A stretch of DNA of 64,000 bases from Dulcicalothrix desertica PCC 7102 (GTDB lineage Bacteria > Cyanobacteriota > Cyanobacteriia > Cyanobacteriales > Nostocaceae), in NCBI RefSeq assembly GCF_003991905.1, contig NZ_RSCL01000005.1, positions 1 through 64,000 of the forward strand. The letters run 5' to 3'. Below, in pieces: positions 26,210 to 35,476 of the stretch (positions are counted from its first letter, which is position 1; every line of letters starts with the position of its first letter). The position numbers and the translations under genes are program-made. The notes beneath the pieces are model-generated. The model was given only the letters and a program-made list of their open reading frames with translations. It made no database searches and was not told the DNA's origin.

Positions 26210-26785
26210 CGTCAAACAACAGGCGCCAATACAACTAATGCTACCGTAGCTACACCTAGAGTTCAACCAATAAATGTTACTCTCCCTATTGCTGAAGAAA
26301 TTAAGGAAAGATATTTAGAAGTAAAACGAGTAGAAACAAAAGAAGTAGTCACCACAATTGAAATTTTATCCCCCAAAAATAAACGGTCGGGTGAGGGGCG
26401 TTCAGCTTATGAAACTAAACGACAGCGAGTATTAAGTAGTAATACGCATTTAGTAGAGGTAGACTTATTACGAGGTGGAGTACCATTACCAATTATAGGA
26501 ACTACCATTAAAAGCCATTATCGGATTTTAGTTAGTCGTAGTGAACGGCGCCCCCAAGCCGATTTATATGCTTTTAATATACAAAACCCTATCCCATCTT
26601 TTCTACTACCCTTACGTGAAGGAGATGTAGAACCGATACTTGATTTACAAACTATATTAAACGAGTTATATGACCGTGCTAGCTATGATTTAGTTATTGA
26701 TTATCATCAAGAACCTGTTCCTGGCTTGTCTAAAACAGATAAAGATTGGCTAGATACACTTTTACGCACGCAAGGATTAAGGTAA
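26210..26785 (+). pseudogene. DUF4058 gene remnant lacking its N-terminal half
   Basis: An open frame of about 190 codons without any ATG, preceded by an in-frame TAA at 26207. It reads VQPINVTLPIAEEIKERYLEV, ILSPKNKRSGEGRSAYE, THLVEVDLLRGG, HYRILVSRSERRPQADLYAF and DYHQEPVPGLS. This is the C-terminal two thirds of the DUF4058 family common in cyanobacteria. The family's N-terminus (starting PSPFPGMNPYLE) and about 95 residues are missing. Without a start codon it is best seen as a decayed gene. It occupies the position between hetM and hetI where Anabaena carries hetN. The molecular role of DUF4058 is unknown. Confidence 0.75.
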
Positions 26786-26800
26786 AAGGCAAAATTTTTC

Positions 26801-26912
26801 TTGTGGGGTGGGCATCCTTGCCCGCCCTTGAAATATAAACAAGCAGTTTGGAACGGGCAAGCTTTGAAATAAAACAAGCAGTTTGGAACGGGCAAGGATG
26901 CCCATTCCACAA
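26801..26912. repeat. GGGCATCC/GGATGCCC dispersed repeat
   Basis: TTGTGGGGTGGGCATCCTTG opens the element and GGATGCCCATTCCACAAG closes it. An internal block (AAACAAGCAGTTTGGAACGGGCAAG) is duplicated. It lies between the DUF4058 remnant and the hetI 3' end. Confidence 0.75.
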
Positions 26913-26954
26913 GATTAGCCCCATTCCAGATGGTTCATTTAATTTTGGGAGTTG

Positions 26955-27704
26955 CTAATTATATAGCCAGCGCTTTAGATGACCCTTGGCGCCCTGTACA
27001 GCGATAGCAGCAACAGAACCGCGTGCAGGTACTAATTCCAGCAAACTCCAATCTGAAGCACTGTTAATTTTTGCTCCTTCGTTAGGAGTTAGCGAAACTT
27101 CTATTTGTTGCAGTTGAGAAATTCCGGCGCCGGTAGCTTTAAGATATGCTTCTTTACAAGTCCAGTAACGGAAAAATACTTCTTGCTTTTGGTTAGGAGG
27201 AAGCGATTTCATCACCGCGAACTCCGAAGCTGAGAAAAATTGTTGAGCAAGTACTAAAACATCAGTTACTGGTCGAATATACTCTAAATCTATCCCAATT
27301 GGTCGGTTAAGAGATACTGCACACAGCGCCATCCCTTGACAATGAGACAAATTAAACCACACTTGACTATCTTTAAATGGTTCTGCTAGTACCGGCTTAC
27401 CAAATGCTTCATAAGCAAACTGTATTTCTTGTGGTGTGACATTTAAATAACGGCTTAATATGGTTCGCAACATACCGCGACCAACTGTAAAACGTTGTCG
27501 GTGCTGTTGAAAGTACAAACGTTCAGCGCGCGCGAGTTCGTCTTCAGAAAGAAGCTTGCCAAATTGTTTTATTTTAGACTCTGGCTGGTCAAGCTCCATT
27601 CGCCAAACATGAATCTCGTCTTGCAACAAGGATAATTCAGCCGGAGCAGTTAGCCACTGAGAATTGCTATCTGTCACCAAGGTACGCAGTTTAGAATTTT
27701 GCAT
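26955..27704 (-). CDS. hetI: HetI, Sfp-type phosphopantetheinyl transferase
   Basis: A 249-residue Sfp/Gsp-type transferase that loads 4'-phosphopantetheine from CoA onto carrier domains. Diagnostic motifs are GRGMLRTILSRYL, WFNLSHCQGMALCAVS, IGIDLEYIRP (Mg and CoA-binding Asp and Glu) and FFRYWTCKEAYLKATGAG (WxxKEAxxK). It converges on the hgl operon as hetI does in Anabaena. It is the natural partner of the carrier domains of HglE and HglB, and possibly also of the NRPS module at 52986-56045, because no other such gene lies in the window. Confidence 0.88.
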   Translation of the reverse strand: MQNSKLRTLVTDSNSQWLTAPAELSLLQDEIHVWRMELDQPESKIKQFGKLLSEDELARAERLYFQQHRQRFTVGRGMLRTILSRYLNVTPQEIQFAYEAFGKPVLAEPFKDSQVWFNLSHCQGMALCAVSLNRPIGIDLEYIRPVTDVLVLAQQFFSASEFAVMKSLPPNQKQEVFFRYWTCKEAYLKATGAGISQLQQIEVSLTPNEGAKINSASDWSLLELVPARGSVAAIAVQGAKGHLKRWLYN

Positions 27705-28566
27705 GTCTATTTTAGATTATTGATACTTGAGGGAATTGGCAATAGGGAACGGCAACCCAGAAACCATAGAAACCTGGTTTCTTCACCGATATATCCGAAC
27801 CACAACAACAATTTTGCGTAGAAACCAGGTTTCTTTACGTCTGTTATGCTCTTTTTAACTGAAAATTTACGCAGTAATTGCGATACTCCCGACAAGGGGG
27901 ACTATGAGATTTAATACGCAATTCCCTTTTTAATGGGAACTTTAGGAGATTACAACAATCTATATTACTAGCCGAGTATTTTTCAGACATCCTCAAAAAA
28001 ATTAACGTAATAATATCTATCTAGAAAATTTAGTTCTACACAAAAAATGTCTCTGTAAATTTACACATACAGAAGCATATAAATGATAATTAGACTAACT
28101 TTAGCTAGCACTTAGGTCATGCAACACTAACTATTCCAATTGTGTAGCAACTCTCCTGTCAGTTGAGCTAAAAATAGTTATTGATGCTTCATACCGCTGT
28201 TAACTCTCTATTGTAATTACTTTTATGTGAAAGTAAATAGAAAAAGTTATGAAAATCTGAAATAAAAACATTTAATTGATTTACTAAAGGTAACATCCCT
28301 CCACAATTTCATAAACACTGTATGCTTTTAAAACATCTCATACTTTTATTTATAAGTAATAGGTAAATATCAGTAAAAGCATTAACAAGTGCATTGATAA
28401 AAGCATAATCAATAAATAGTTTCCTTGATATGTAAAGCGATGGGTTACTAGAGAGAAACAGGCGCCTTCACGAGCGAGTGTAGATAATCTGTATCAGATT
28501 GTGATGTACGCGCGCGAGTAAAATGCGGTATTTTAATGCATCATCAACAAAAAACAGGCATATAGT
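27705..28566. other. Intergenic region between hetI and the binding-protein gene
   Basis: About 860 bp, mostly AT-rich. It contains the third paired GAAACC-GGTTTC element (27769-27834) and presumably divergent promoters for hetI and the downstream binding protein. I see no additional coding sequence or convincing operator. Confidence 0.55.
27769..27834. repeat. Paired GAAACC-GGTTTC palindrome element, third copy
   Basis: GAAACCTGGTTTC and GAAACCAGGTTTC, with starts 52 bp apart. Same architecture as at 7581 and 9402. Confidence 0.75.
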
Positions 28567-29502
28567 ATGTTCGAGACACGGATGCATAAACATAAATCGC
28601 TATTTCTTGCCGCCGTTACATTACTGAGTCTGGTTAGCGGTACTTTTGTACTGAGTCCAGCACAAGCAGAAACAGTCATGGAAAGAGTTAAGCGCACAGG
28701 AGTATTAACAGCAGGTACTAGCAGAGACGCAATTCCCTTTGCTTATGTAGATAGCAAAGGACAGTCAGTAGGTTACTCGATAGACATGCTGGTAATGGTT
28801 AAGGAACAATTGGAGAAACAACTAGGCAGAAAAATTCAACTCAAACTAGTTAAACTTACTCCTGCACAGCGAATCCCCCAAATTCAAACTCGCAAAGTTG
28901 ATATAGTGTGCGATGCCAGCAGCTTTACTTGGGAACGTGACAAGCAAGTTGATTTTTCCGTCAGTTATGCCGTCACAGGTACACAGTTACTAGTAAAAAA
29001 AGATAGCACACTCGGTACGCCTGAGTCATTGTTAGGTAAGCGGGTTGGAGTATTGCCGCAAACTACAAACGAACAGGTAATTCGTAAAGTGCAACCTAAA
29101 GCACAGCTTGTAAACTTCAAAAGTCGTGACGAAGCTTACACAGCACTGCAACAAGGAAAAATAGACGCTTTTGCATCGGATGGTATTCTCTCTGAAGGGT
29201 GGCTGCAATTGCAGAAGAATCATGATGCTTTTAAAATAGTACCCGACCGTCCTTTCTCGCGTGAAGGTATTGCGTGTATGGTACCAGAGAACAATTCAAG
29301 ATTTCTGGACTCTGTGAACTTTGCGCTAATTAAATTTATGCAAGGAGTCATAAACGGTAATCCTCGTAACGTAGCAATATTTGACCGCTCATTCGGCGCC
29401 AAAGGTACCATTTTTCTAAACCAAGACTTACGTGATTTAGCAATAGAGACAATGCAGCTAGTTATTGAGTCACGTCAAGAAATTCCTAAAAACGACTTGT
29501 AA
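28567..29502 (+). CDS. Periplasmic amino-acid-type substrate-binding protein
   Basis: A 311-residue solute-binding protein of the SBP_bac_3 family. Signal peptide: residues 1-35 (LFLAAVTLLSLVSGTFVLSPAQA, cleavage before ETVMERVK). The mature start VKRTGVLTAGTSRDAIPFAYVD, then QSVGYSIDMLVMVKEQL, PQIQTRKVDIVCDASSFTWERDKQVDFSVSY and GKRVGVLPQTTNEQVI are typical of polar amino-acid binding proteins. An ATG 15 bases in (28582) is a possible alternative start. No permease or ATPase gene is adjacent, so it is an orphan component or acts with a distant ABC transporter. The ligand cannot be read from sequence. Confidence 0.8.
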   Translation: MFETRMHKHKSLFLAAVTLLSLVSGTFVLSPAQAETVMERVKRTGVLTAGTSRDAIPFAYVDSKGQSVGYSIDMLVMVKEQLEKQLGRKIQLKLVKLTPAQRIPQIQTRKVDIVCDASSFTWERDKQVDFSVSYAVTGTQLLVKKDSTLGTPESLLGKRVGVLPQTTNEQVIRKVQPKAQLVNFKSRDEAYTALQQGKIDAFASDGILSEGWLQLQKNHDAFKIVPDRPFSREGIACMVPENNSRFLDSVNFALIKFMQGVINGNPRNVAIFDRSFGAKGTIFLNQDLRDLAIETMQLVIESRQEIPKNDL

Positions 29503-29561
29503 TAAAATTATGTAGCACATCCGTCTCAGGTGTGCTACAGTCAAGCTCCCGGCAAAGGCTG

Positions 29562-29897
29562 CTAACCCACAGCATAATCTGTAAATTGCCGTTTAAAAGG
29601 AGAATGAAAACCAATCACAATATCCTGCTTAGGTACTCCCATAGAAACTAGTTCCGAGGCAATATCTATCTCTGTGCTATTCCACTGAATCCAAATTTTT
29701 TCATCCTTTATATCTATATGTATCGAGCAGCCATATACACGCTGCTTATTTTCCCAGCCAACATGAACAATTTGATAATGGTCACGTACTGTATCAAAAA
29801 CTTGCTCTACTTCCACATCTCCGTAAGAAGGCTTATAACTACCTTGTGTTACCAGAAATTCTTGAACATATTCTCTATATCTCTCTAACTTATCCAT
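29562..29897 (-). CDS. XisI family protein
   Basis: A 111-residue XisI-like protein: MDKLERYREYVQEFLVTQG, YGDVEVEQVFDTVRDHYQIVHVGW, RVYGCSIHIDIKDEKIWIQWNSTE and IASELVSMGVPKQDIVIGFH are all diagnostic. XisI was named for control of fdxN-element excision in Anabaena, but most copies lie away from such elements, usually paired with xisH. Here the frame is intact and complete in length. Its start codon overlaps the end of an xisH remnant, the normal xisH-xisI coupling. No recombinase or excision site was seen nearby. Confidence 0.85.
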   Translation of the reverse strand: MDKLERYREYVQEFLVTQGSYKPSYGDVEVEQVFDTVRDHYQIVHVGWENKQRVYGCSIHIDIKDEKIWIQWNSTEIDIASELVSMGVPKQDIVIGFHSPFKRQFTDYAVG

Positions 29898-30076
29898 CTC
29901 ACAATCTCCTCAGTATCAGTATCATAAATTACTATCTTTAATTTATATTCTTGGATTTGAAGCTGTGTAAACGGAAGTGTAAAAAAATCATTATAAGTTA
30001 TTGTATCAACAGCCAAATACAACTTACGCTCTGGGTCTTTTTCTCTAAGACCAGTGCGATAGTTAAGAAACTGTAG
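29885..30076 (-). pseudogene. xisH remnant (C-terminal third only)
   Basis: Reading upstream of xisI on the minus strand gives QFLNYRTGLREKDPER, KLYLAVDTITYNDFFTLPF and KLKIVIYDTDTEEIVRWIS, ending at 29885. This is the conserved C-terminus of XisH. An in-frame TAG at 30077-30079 closes the frame directly before QFLNYR, and the first half of the protein (nuclease-like core) is absent. The 13-base overlap with the xisI start is preserved. So xisH is decayed while xisI stays intact. Confidence 0.8.
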
Positions 30077-30267
30077 CTAGTAAACACTAGTAAAATAGTA
30101 CCATAGTCAATACTGTTAGGCGGCTGCTTTCACGAATTAATCATCCGTTACATCCGTTAATAATCCGTTGCTAATTTTCTTCCGTGAGAAACAAATTTTT
30201 TACACATCATGTCACAGTTGAGAAGCAGAATCAATCTGTTAGTATCTCTGGACTGGTGTAATTAATT

Positions 30268-31314
30268 ATGAAGCAAATTAAGGCATTATCAATATATATG
30301 GCTGTTTTCGGCGCCATAAATGTTATTAGCTACGACCAGCAAGTAACAGCATCGACTCTCAAAAACAACTATGAAAATAAAACTAATTACTCATCAAGAA
30401 ATAATCAAATTTCATCCCCGCTATATCGTATTGTCCAAAATGGTAAATACGGTTTCATAAATAAAAATGGAAAGGTTGTCATCCCTCCACAGTATGATTT
30501 AGCTTGGGGTTTTATTGATGGGTTAGCACAAGTAAAAGTTGGCGAGCAATATGGTTATATAGATACGAAGGGTAAAAAAGTAATTTCGCCAAAATACCGT
30601 TTGTCATATGCTTTTGCAAACGGTGTAGCATTAGTTTTAATTAAAGATAAATACGGATTTATTAACTCTGAAGGAAGAGTCGTAATTCAACCGCAATATG
30701 ACGGTGCCTTAGCTTTTAAAAATGGAATGGCAGCAGTACAAATTGACGATAAATGGGGATATATTGATTACACAGGTAAAACAGTAATTAAACCGCAGTT
30801 TGAAGCAGCTTTGCATTTTCACGAAGGACTAGCTGCTGTGCAAGTAGGTAATAAGTGGGGATATATAAATGTTGATGGTCAAATAGTCATTCAACCTGAG
30901 TTTGAAAGCACTTTGAGATTTACCGAAGGTCTAGCAGCAGTACAAGTAAACGATAAATACGGATATATTAACCAATCAGGTAAATATGTTATAGAACCTC
31001 TGTTCAACGATGCTTGGGAATTTACCGAAGGTTTAGCAGCAGTACAAGTGGGGCAAAAATGGGGTTTTGTCAATGCGAAGGGTGAAATGGTAGTTCCTGC
31101 ACAATATGATAAAACCACAAATTTCTCGCAAGGGTTAGCAGCAGTGAAAGTCAACGATAAATATGGCTTTATTGACAAAAGCGGAAAAATGGTTATTGCA
31201 CCGCAATTTGATTTAGCACTCGCATTCACAGATGAATTAGCTTTAGTGTACGCCCGTGGTGGCGCCGGTTACATTAATAAACAAGGTGAATTCATCTGGA
31301 ACCCCACCAATTAG
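30268..31314 (+). CDS. Secreted WG-repeat protein
   Basis: A 348-residue protein with an N-terminal hydrophobic signal (ALSIYMAVFGAINVISY, residues 5-21) and about eight WG-type beta repeats from residue 50 to the end. The repeat unit is about 36 residues: (Y/W)G(F/Y)IxxxGKxVIxPQ(Y/F)DxAxxFxxGLAxVxV. Such repeats probably form a beta-propeller-like or solenoid fold in the periplasm or outside the cell. The family is common in cyanobacteria, with no settled function. It stands alone, with a repeat-rich 3' flank. Confidence 0.8.
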   Translation: MKQIKALSIYMAVFGAINVISYDQQVTASTLKNNYENKTNYSSRNNQISSPLYRIVQNGKYGFINKNGKVVIPPQYDLAWGFIDGLAQVKVGEQYGYIDTKGKKVISPKYRLSYAFANGVALVLIKDKYGFINSEGRVVIQPQYDGALAFKNGMAAVQIDDKWGYIDYTGKTVIKPQFEAALHFHEGLAAVQVGNKWGYINVDGQIVIQPEFESTLRFTEGLAAVQVNDKYGYINQSGKYVIEPLFNDAWEFTEGLAAVQVGQKWGFVNAKGEMVVPAQYDKTTNFSQGLAAVKVNDKYGFIDKSGKMVIAPQFDLALAFTDELALVYARGGAGYINKQGEFIWNPTN

Positions 31315-31332
31315 CACTTAGTAAAATTTTGC

Positions 31333-31450
31333 TCTTGTGGAGCGGGCATCCTTGCCCGCCCTTTAATTCGGAACGGGCAAGGATGCCCATTCCACAATTG
31401 CAGAGGATGCCCATTCCACAATTGCAGAGGATGCCCATTCCACAATTGCA
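31333..31450. repeat. GGGCATCC repeat with a 23-bp tandem array
   Basis: Opens with CTTGTGGAGCGGGCATCC. The inverted end, GGATGCCCATTCCACAATTG plus CAGA, is present in three tandem 23-bp copies (about 31380-31450). This is an amplified end of the same family as at 2421 and 26801. It is not a CRISPR: there are no variable spacers. Confidence 0.8.
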
Positions 31451-31465
31451 GGTTATTGGAAAAAC

Positions 31466-32170
31466 TTATGAACCAGCCTTAACTGGGTCAGCGATGTACT
31501 TAAATGTTGGCTCAGAGTTCCAAGGACCGCGTTCATCTTGGTTTACACCATTTTCCTGATTCCCAGAAGACAAATTATAGTAAATATCAACTGTGTTATC
31601 AGGTTGAATATTGCCAAACATCGGGTCGGTTAGCTTACCTAAAGAATCTAGTGCCTTCATAAACATCTGCGTATGAGAAATTTCTCGTGTCAACAAATGC
31701 ACTAATGTTTTTTTACTACCTTCATCGGTAGATAGCTTAATCAACTCTTCATAAGTTTGACGGGCGCCAGCTTCAGCGGCAATGTTAGCTCGTAAATCAC
31801 GTACTACATCACCACCTTCGTTAACGTAGCTTGCAGTCCAAGTATTACCTTGACTATCTAGCAAATGAGGTCCCACACCGCGCACCGCAAATAGAGTACT
31901 TTTATATGCTTCGGTTTGATCAACATTCTTGGTATGAGCTTCAATCATTCTGCCCACCATTTCTAAATGCCCAAACTCTTCTAATGCAATATCTTGCAGC
32001 ATATCCCGAATCCCTGCATTTTCGCAGTGGAACGATTGTGTCCAATATTGCAAAGCTGCTGTTAATTCTCCAGTGGCACCACCAAATTGCTCTAAAAGTA
32101 GTTGAGCAAAACGAGGGTTTGGTTCATCAATCTTTACAGTATGAATCGGGTCTTTCTTATGAAAAAACAT
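31466..32170 (-). CDS. Manganese catalase family protein
   Basis: A 234-residue ferritin-like dimanganese protein that should convert hydrogen peroxide to water and oxygen. Candidate metal ligands are visible: Glu35 (GGATGELTAAL), EEFGHLEMV with Glu65 and His68, a third helix with AAEAGARQTYEELI, and EISHTQMF with a His. The C-terminal PDNTVDIYYNLS and the Asn/Glu-rich tail are usual for cyanobacterial members. It lacks a signal peptide, so it acts in the cytoplasm. Divergent from the HD-hydrolase side and convergent with the WG-repeat gene. It may protect cells against oxidative stress and desiccation. Confidence 0.85.
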   Translation of the reverse strand: MFFHKKDPIHTVKIDEPNPRFAQLLLEQFGGATGELTAALQYWTQSFHCENAGIRDMLQDIALEEFGHLEMVGRMIEAHTKNVDQTEAYKSTLFAVRGVGPHLLDSQGNTWTASYVNEGGDVVRDLRANIAAEAGARQTYEELIKLSTDEGSKKTLVHLLTREISHTQMFMKALDSLGKLTDPMFGNIQPDNTVDIYYNLSSGNQENGVNQDERGPWNSEPTFKYIADPVKAGS

Positions 32171-32377
32171 GCCTACATTCCTATGCGTGTACTGTCGTGA
32201 AGAAAAATCAGTTAAAATTGACTAAACTCACATTCAATTTCACTACAAATATGAAGCTTAATCCTCTGCCTGTAGTGATATTTATATATTAAATATATAC
32301 ATCAAAAGTATTAGCTAATTTATGCAATTAAACCCAACTTTGTGAGCATCTATCAATTTGAACTCATTGCATTCTTT

Positions 32378-32965
32378 CTAATTACACAAACCACTAGCTT
32401 CTTCTAACTGCGTCACTATCCTCTCTAGTTCATCAGTTAAAAAACCTGGTTGAGCTTCTTTATAAATATTTAATAAACTGCGGTAGTACCAAAGCGTTCC
32501 TTCTTTGCCACCTTTAAATTTACTCCAAACCGCTTCCCCTGTTTTATCCCAATCTGCTAGTATCGAACGTGCATTATGCAATTTATCTGCAAGCGATACT
32601 CGTCTTACCGAAGGTGAAGCATACCGTAAGTTATCAATATATTTTTGTTTACGTTCAAACCAAGGTGGCTTTGGTATTACTTCCGCATCAGTACATCCAT
32701 CAACGATGTTTGCTACTTCATCACCAAAACGAAGACGAATTTCTTCACGAGTTTTGGCGCCTCCTTGGTCTTCAACTGCATCATGAAGCAAGGCGCCGAT
32801 AGCTTCATTTTCATCACCCCCGTCTTCTATTACCAATGCTGCCACACTTAATAAATGACTGATATAAGGAATACCACTACCTTTACGTACTTGGGTAGCA
32901 TGAAGTTGGGTTGCATATACTAATGCAGCTTCAAAACGGGATGTTAATTTGGGGTTTTTCGTCAT
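32378..32965 (-). CDS. Small HD-domain hydrolase of the SpoT/MESH1 type
   Basis: A 195-residue single-domain HD phosphohydrolase. Metal ligands are His37 (YISHLLSVA), His61-Asp62 (ALLHDAVEDQGG, including the Glu-Asp pair used by ppGpp hydrolases) and Asp127 (SLADKLHNAR). The QVRKGSGIPYISHL entry and SLADKLHN motif are close to the hydrolase domain of RelA/SpoT, with no synthetase, TGS or ACT domain. Length fits small alarmone hydrolases such as MESH1. A role in removing (p)ppGpp is likely but inferred; NADPH phosphatase activity is also known for MESH1. Confidence 0.78.
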   Translation of the reverse strand: MTKNPKLTSRFEAALVYATQLHATQVRKGSGIPYISHLLSVAALVIEDGGDENEAIGALLHDAVEDQGGAKTREEIRLRFGDEVANIVDGCTDAEVIPKPPWFERKQKYIDNLRYASPSVRRVSLADKLHNARSILADWDKTGEAVWSKFKGGKEGTLWYYRSLLNIYKEAQPGFLTDELERIVTQLEEASGLCN

Positions 32966-33322
32966 ACTTTTAAATGAAATACAAGATTCAAAGTAATTTT
33001 TAGTATAGCCAACGCCTGGAAAAGGCTATTTCCAGTTTTTGTTATATTTGTACATGTATTAATTATGCAATTGTAACAAGAAATGCGGTCGTAAGAAGTA
33101 GTGTTGAGATAGACTTTAACTTCATACAAAATTCTAGCTGTTGTTATATAGGAACAATTTCCTATTACTCAAATATATTTTATGAAAGTTTTAAATTGAT
33201 TTAACGCCTAATTACGGTGGGGAGCAATAACCGTGAAATAACTTTCATGTAAGTAGGTGGGCAATAAATTGTAAAAAATAAGTCCCAAAAAGTAAGCATA
33301 CTAAATTTTAGGAGATAAAATA
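32966..33322. other. Divergent promoter region
   Basis: About 357 bp, AT-rich, between the HD hydrolase and the SDR gene. A good ribosome-binding site (TTTTAGGAGATAAAATA) precedes the ATG at 33323. No gene or clear operator is seen. Confidence 0.5.
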
Positions 33323-34291
33323 ATGCGTGTTTTTGTAACTGGTGGTTCTGGATTTGTTGGACGTAACCTAATTACAAATCTTGTTCAACAAGGTATTGAA
33401 GTTCGCGCACTCGTCAAATGGGAGTCAGAAATTCCTATTCTAAGAGATTGTGGCGCCACTCCCATAAGCGGGGATATCAATGACTTACAAGCACTGAAGT
33501 CTGGAATGTCTGGATGTGCAATAGTCTTTCACGCAGCTGCAAAGGTAGATGACTGGGGAGTTTTAGAAGATTTCCAGAAAGTCAATATTAATGGAACAGA
33601 GCAAACCATCGCAGCAGCAAGAGCAACAGGTGTACGGCGCCTTGTTTATGTCAGTAGCGACGCTGTTTTGATCGGAGGAAAACCAATCATCAATGCCTCG
33701 GAAACTCATCCTCTTCCTGCAAAACAATTAGGTTATTACGCACTTACTAAAGCAATTGCAGAGAAAAAGGTTGTTGAAGCAAATTCAAATGAACTGACAA
33801 CAATGGTAGTTCGTCCCCGTTTTGTCTGGGGAAAAGGAGACACAACATTAATGGCACGCTTTGTCAAAGCTATGCGTAATCGTAGTTTTGCTTGGATATC
33901 TGGAGGTCGCTATCCTATTTCTACCTGCCACGTCAAAAACTTGTGTGAAGGACTTATTTGTGTAGCAGAGCGAGGAAAGGGAGGTGAAATTTACTTTATT
34001 ACCGACGGCAAACCTGTAGAGTTCCGCAGCTTTATTACAGAGCTAGTCAGAACTCAAGGAGTTGAGCCAGGAAGACTTAGCGTACCGCATTGGTTAGTTT
34101 GGAAATTCGCATGGAGTTTAGAGACTGCTTGGAACTTGTTAAACCTCAAAGGTTCACCTCCAGTCACTCGAACAGCCTTATCTATGATAGGTTCTGAAGT
34201 TACCGTAGATGATACAAAAGCACGACGCGAACTTGGCTACACACCAGTTATCTCACGCCAACAAGGACTATTAGAAATGACACAACCTTAA
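33323..34291 (+). CDS. Extended SDR / NAD-dependent epimerase-dehydratase family protein
   Basis: A 322-residue Rossmann-fold protein: MRVFVTGGSGFVGRNL (complete GxxGxxG), GDINDLQAL, VFHAAAKVDDWGVLEDFQKVN, Tyr139-x3-Lys143 (GYYALTKA), and VVRPRFVWGKGD. It is similar in plan to 3-beta-hydroxysteroid dehydrogenase/sterol or dihydroflavonol-type SDRs. A strong Shine-Dalgarno sequence (TAGGAG) precedes the start. It is monocistronic as far as seen. The substrate is unknown. Confidence 0.75.
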   Translation: MRVFVTGGSGFVGRNLITNLVQQGIEVRALVKWESEIPILRDCGATPISGDINDLQALKSGMSGCAIVFHAAAKVDDWGVLEDFQKVNINGTEQTIAAARATGVRRLVYVSSDAVLIGGKPIINASETHPLPAKQLGYYALTKAIAEKKVVEANSNELTTMVVRPRFVWGKGDTTLMARFVKAMRNRSFAWISGGRYPISTCHVKNLCEGLICVAERGKGGEIYFITDGKPVEFRSFITELVRTQGVEPGRLSVPHWLVWKFAWSLETAWNLLNLKGSPPVTRTALSMIGSEVTVDDTKARRELGYTPVISRQQGLLEMTQP

Positions 34292-34318
34292 TTTTAAAGC
34301 CTAATTGAACAAAATTAT

Positions 34319-34347
34319 CTTGTGGAACGGGCATCCCTGCCCGTCCC
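34319..34347. repeat. Short GGGCATCC-type repeat
   Basis: CTTGTGGAACGGGCATCCCTGCCCGTCCC, a half-element of the dispersed family, located between the convergent SDR and rlmN genes where it may act as a hairpin terminator. Confidence 0.6.
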
Positions 34348-34367
34348 AAACACAATTGTATTAATAT

Positions 34368-35447
34368 TTAACCAACCTTGTTAACCCGCAACTGTCCACA
34401 AGCAGCATCAGCTTCCAAACCGCGCGAATAACGAACACTCACAGCAATATGCTTATCTTTCAAAACTTTTACAAAATTATTAATACGCTCAGTTTTCGGA
34501 CGTTGATAATCTACTTCACTAATTGGATTATAAGGTATTAAATTTACATGGCTTTGGAAACCGCGCAGGCGCCTTGATAATTCCAATGCATGTTCAGGTA
34601 AATCATTAACTTCTGCAAGTAATATATATTCAAACGTAGCTCGGCGCCCAGTTATTTCTACATACTCACGGCACTCAGCAAGTAAATCTTCAATTGGGTA
34701 CGAATGGGCACTAGGAATTAATTGTGTACGTAGTGCTTGATTAGGAGCGTGTAAACTTACTGCTAAAGTAACTTGCAGATTGTTTTGGGCAAATTGGCGA
34801 ATACGGTTACGAATACCAACTGTTGAGACTGTAAGGTTACGCTGTCCAATCCCAATATCTTTATTTATAGAATGAATGGCGCCTAAAACATTATCTATAT
34901 TTAATAGTGGTTCACCCATCCCCATAAATACTATATTGCTAACGCGACGCTGAAAATCTTGTTGTACCGTTAAAACTTGGTCTATAATTTCCGCACGTGT
35001 GAGGTTACGCTTAAACCCACCTTTACCTGTAGCACAGAAGTCACACGCCATAGGACAACCGACTTGAGTCGATACGCACACCGTGAGACGATTATCAGAA
35101 GGGATACCAACGGTTTCAACTATTTGCCCATCATCAAGTCGCAGTAAATATTTGATTGTGCCATCCGAAGCAACCGAACGGTAATGTTCCGTCGAACGTC
35201 CAATGGGAATACTAGCTAGTTCCGCACGCCATTGTTTAGGAAACGCTGAAATATCAGCTAGCGTTCGCACACCTTTATTATAAATCCAGTCATGCAACTG
35301 CTTACCACGAAATGCAGGTTGCCCCTGTTGAACCACCCAATTCGTCAACTCGTCCACATTGGCGCCGAGTAATGGTGGAATAGATATAGTAGTTCGTGGT
35401 TCTTGAGTAGAAGCGTTTACAACAGGTAAAGCAGGAGAGACAGACAT
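34368..35447 (-). CDS. rlmN: RlmN, 23S rRNA (adenine-2503-C2) methyltransferase
   Basis: A 359-residue radical-SAM dual-specificity RNA methyltransferase that methylates A2503 of 23S rRNA (and A37 of some tRNAs). The 4Fe-4S ligands are Cys131, Cys135 and Cys138 ([14 protein letters not shown]). Other family motifs are the N-terminal [24 protein letters not shown], and [14 protein letters not shown]. The C-terminal [14 protein letters not shown] carries the methyl-accepting Cys region. Length and order are normal for the family. It is a housekeeping gene. Confidence 0.95.
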   Translation of the reverse strand: MSVSPALPVVNASTQEPRTTISIPPLLGANVDELTNWVVQQGQPAFRGKQLHDWIYNKGVRTLADISAFPKQWRAELASIPIGRSTEHYRSVASDGTIKYLLRLDDGQIVETVGIPSDNRLTVCVSTQVGCPMACDFCATGKGGFKRNLTRAEIIDQVLTVQQDFQRRVSNIVFMGMGEPLLNIDNVLGAIHSINKDIGIGQRNLTVSTVGIRNRIRQFAQNNLQVTLAVSLHAPNQALRTQLIPSAHSYPIEDLLAECREYVEITGRRATFEYILLAEVNDLPEHALELSRRLRGFQSHVNLIPYNPISEVDYQRPKTERINNFVKVLKDKHIAVSVRYSRGLEADAACGQLRVNKVG

Positions 35448-35476
35448 AACAAATCACTATTTAACATCGGCATATT

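Noticed and set aside
31380-31450. Possible CRISPR-like array
   Set aside because: Units are directly adjacent with no unique spacers, and they match the end of a dispersed repeat found elsewhere.
31329-31559. Plus-strand frame with repeated RMPIPQLQ
   Set aside because: Arises from the 23-bp tandem repeat and runs into the antisense of the Mn catalase gene.
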